Of a stretch of DNA of 64,000 nt, positions 62,884-64,000 are shown piece by piece. Made by a program: the position numbers and the translations under genes. Source of the DNA: JANYCO01 sp035535995 (GTDB lineage Bacteria > Bacteroidota > Bacteroidia > Cytophagales > Cytophagaceae); NCBI GenBank assembly GCA_035535995.1, contig DATLOZ010000020.1:182798-246797 (forward strand), read 5' to 3'. The notes below the pieces were generated by a model. That model had not been told where the DNA came from, ran no database searches, and saw nothing but the letters and a program-made list of their open reading frames with translations. How positions within the stretch are numbered: position 1 is the stretch's first letter; every line of letters begins with the position of its first letter.

Positions 62884-63150
62884 ATGAAAAAGAGCAAATT
62901 TACCGAGAGTCAGATTGTCAAAATACTCAAGCAGCAAGAGGCAGGAGTAAAGGTGAGTGATATATGTCGTGAGCACAATATCAGCGAACCTACTTTTTAT
63001 AACTGGAAAGCCAAATACGGTGGCATGGATAGTTCGCAGTTGAAGCGTGTAAAAGAACTGGAAGAAGAGAACGCTAAACTCAAGAAGATGTATGCCGACC
63101 TGAGCCTGATCAATCATGCCCTCAAAGACGCCATCGAAAAAAAGCTGTAA
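62884..63150 (+). CDS. IS3 transposase OrfA
   Basis: An 88-residue helix-turn-helix protein: KSKFTESQIVKILKQQEAGV, SDICREHNISEPTFYNWKAK, then a leucine-zipper-like coil (KELEEENAKLKKMYADLSL). It matches the IS407-type OrfA. It binds the IS ends. Near its end GAA AAA AAG creates the slippery heptamer A-AAA-AAG (63138-63144), where a -1 frameshift makes the OrfAB transposase. Confidence 0.9.
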   Translation: MKKSKFTESQIVKILKQQEAGVKVSDICREHNISEPTFYNWKAKYGGMDSSQLKRVKELEEENAKLKKMYADLSLINHALKDAIEKKL

Positions 63151-63956
63151 GGCCTGATCAGAAGAAGGAGTTGGCCACTCACATGGTTATACATCATGGA
63201 TTGAGCGAGCGTCAGGCCTGTATCCAGGTTCAACTTCCCCGCAGTAGTTTTCAATATCAAGAGAAAGAAAAGCCAGATGAACAGATTATAGAACAGCTAA
63301 CAGAATTGGTTCATAAACATCCTTCCTATGGATTTTGGATGTGCTACAGCAAACTTCGCAGAGCTGGCTTTAACTGGAATCATAAACGTGTTTATCGGGT
63401 GTATACAAGTATGCAACTGAATATCCGTCGCAAGGCTAAGAAGAGATTACCTGCAAGAATAAAACAATCTCTCTTCCAGCCTTTGGAGAAAAATCAAGTT
63501 TGGTCGATTGATTTTATGAGCGACAGTTTGTGGGATGGAAGAACCTTCCGCCTGCTTAATATCATAGACGATTACAATCGTGAGATATTGACCCTGGAAG
63601 CAGACACCTCGATTCCTGCCCTGCGATTGATCAGAGCACTGGAAAGACTCAAAGAATACAGAGGCTTACCAAAGATGATCAGAGTCGACAATGGACCTGA
63701 ATTTATCAGCAGAAAGCTTGATGCATGGTGCAAAGAAAACGAAGTGATGTTAGTATTTATTCAACCAGGTTGTCCTACACAGAATGCTTATGTGGAGCGT
63801 TGCAACCGAACAATCAGAGAAGAATTATTGAATGCTTATGTCTTTAAAACCTTGTCGGAAATACGATGGAAAGCTGAAGAATGGAGAAATGATTACAATC
63901 ACAATCGACCACATTCTGCATTAAATTATCAAACGCCAATGCAAAAAGTCAGTTGA
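63135..63956 (+). CDS. IS3 transposase OrfB (via -1 frameshift)
   Basis: The -1 frame is open from the slippery site through the ATG at 63171 to 63956. It encodes an rve/DDE transposase: first Asp in WSIDFMSDSL, second Asp in IRVDNGPEF, Glu in YVERCNRTIREE, with the HTH_21 segment HPSYGFWMCYSKLRRAGF before it and the terminal HSALNYQTPM. All catalytic residues are present, so the element appears intact and capable of mobilisation. The start given is the frame after slippage; the free-standing OrfB would begin near 63171. Confidence 0.9.
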   Translation, partial: RKKAVRPDQKKELATHMVIHHGLSERQACIQVQLPRSSFQYQEKEKPDEQIIEQLTELVHKHPSYGFWMCYSKLRRAGFNWNHKRVYRVYTSMQLNIRRKAKKRLPARIKQSLFQPLEKNQVWSIDFMSDSLWDGRTFRLLNIIDDYNREILTLEADTSIPALRLIRALERLKEYRGLPKMIRVDNGPEFISRKLDAWCKENEVMLVFIQPGCPTQNAYVERCNRTIREELLNAYVFKTLSEIRWKAEEWRNDYNHNRPHSALNYQTPMQKVS

Positions 63957-64000
63957 AAAATCTCTACTTTTGAACGGCCCGAAAATAGGGGGAGCTTACA

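Larger units (their letters stand above)
52095..64000. mobile_element. Integrative element carrying defence genes (left part)
   Basis: The left boundary is the tRNA-Asp fragment; the right boundary is beyond the window. It contains a tyrosine recombinase, two excisionase-type helix-turn-helix genes, a reverse transcriptase, a hipBST-like toxin-antitoxin set, an MNT-HEPN gene, a membrane coiled-coil gene, a nuclease-STAND gene and a nested IS3-family element. Base composition from about 55.4 to 62.8 kb is visibly more AT-rich than the chromosome. No conjugation, capsid or replication gene is seen, so its class (genomic island, satellite, ICE) is undecided. Confidence 0.75.
62808..64000 (+). 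mobile_element. IS3-family insertion sequence (IS407-like group)
   Basis: A complete 1193-bp element. The left end TGTAAGCTTCCCTGAAAGTC (62808-62827) and the reverse complement of the right end TGTAAGCTCCCCCTATTTTC (64000-63981) are imperfect terminal inverted repeats beginning TGTAAGCT. Inside are two overlapping orfs joined by a -1 frameshift. The right tip coincides with the last base of the window, so the target duplication cannot be checked. It splits the STAND gene. Confidence 0.9.

Noticed and set aside
1..64000. CRISPR arrays or cas genes
   Set aside because: No set of equal-length direct repeats with unique spacers was found; the repeats present are palindromic intergenic families.

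Overview
The window is a piece of a Bacteroidota chromosome, most like a free-living, protein-secreting member of the Cytophagia/Chitinophagia; the genus cannot be named from the sequence. The lineage is indicated by three large exported proteins with type IX secretion (Por) C-terminal sorting domains, promoters of the Bacteroidota form (TTG about 19 bases before TAnnTTTG), starts without strong Shine-Dalgarno sequences, a long PurF paralogue, DUF6089-like outer-membrane barrels and C5-pathway haem synthesis (hemL).

Positions 1-51.9 kb are core chromosome. They hold housekeeping genes (glpD, nuoN, a perR-like gene with ahpC, hemL, proC, leuS, murF, rarA, a phosphoglycerate mutase, a beta carbonic anhydrase, an FKBP isomerase, a pseudouridine synthase), carriers (FucP-like sugar porter, EamA exporter, APC permease, Bcr/CflA exporter) and envelope or secreted proteins (TPR plus type I periplasmic-binding fold, CBM9-like, subtilase, CHAT protease, lipoproteins). 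A HipA-like kinase overlaps a DUF3037 gene. Intergenic spaces carry several dispersed palindromic repeat families, and many copies lie directly against stop codons. Several other gaps hold long perfect hairpins of unrelated sequence.

Positions 52.1-64.0 kb look like an integrated element entered at a tRNA-Asp gene. A 3-prime tRNA-Asp fragment (anticodon loop to discriminator) with its original terminator is followed by a tyrosine recombinase, an unknown gene, two helix-turn-helix (excisionase-type) genes and a small acidic gene. AT-rich cargo follows: a solitary reverse transcriptase of defence (Abi/UG) type, a three-gene hipB-hipS-hipT toxin-antitoxin set with three operators spaced 60-61 bp, a fused nucleotidyltransferase-HEPN protein, a membrane coiled-coil protein, and a STAND NTPase with an N-terminal DUF4297/Cap4-like nuclease domain. 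The STAND gene is cut by a complete IS3-family element whose terminal repeat supplies the stop codon and whose right end is the last base of the window. The far end of the element, where an intact tRNA-Asp is expected, is outside.

The cargo reads as a defence island: an RT, a kinase toxin-antitoxin, an MNT-HEPN protein and a nuclease-STAND sensor behind one integrase. The RT gene and the membrane protein plus nuclease-STAND pair are the best candidates for undescribed systems.
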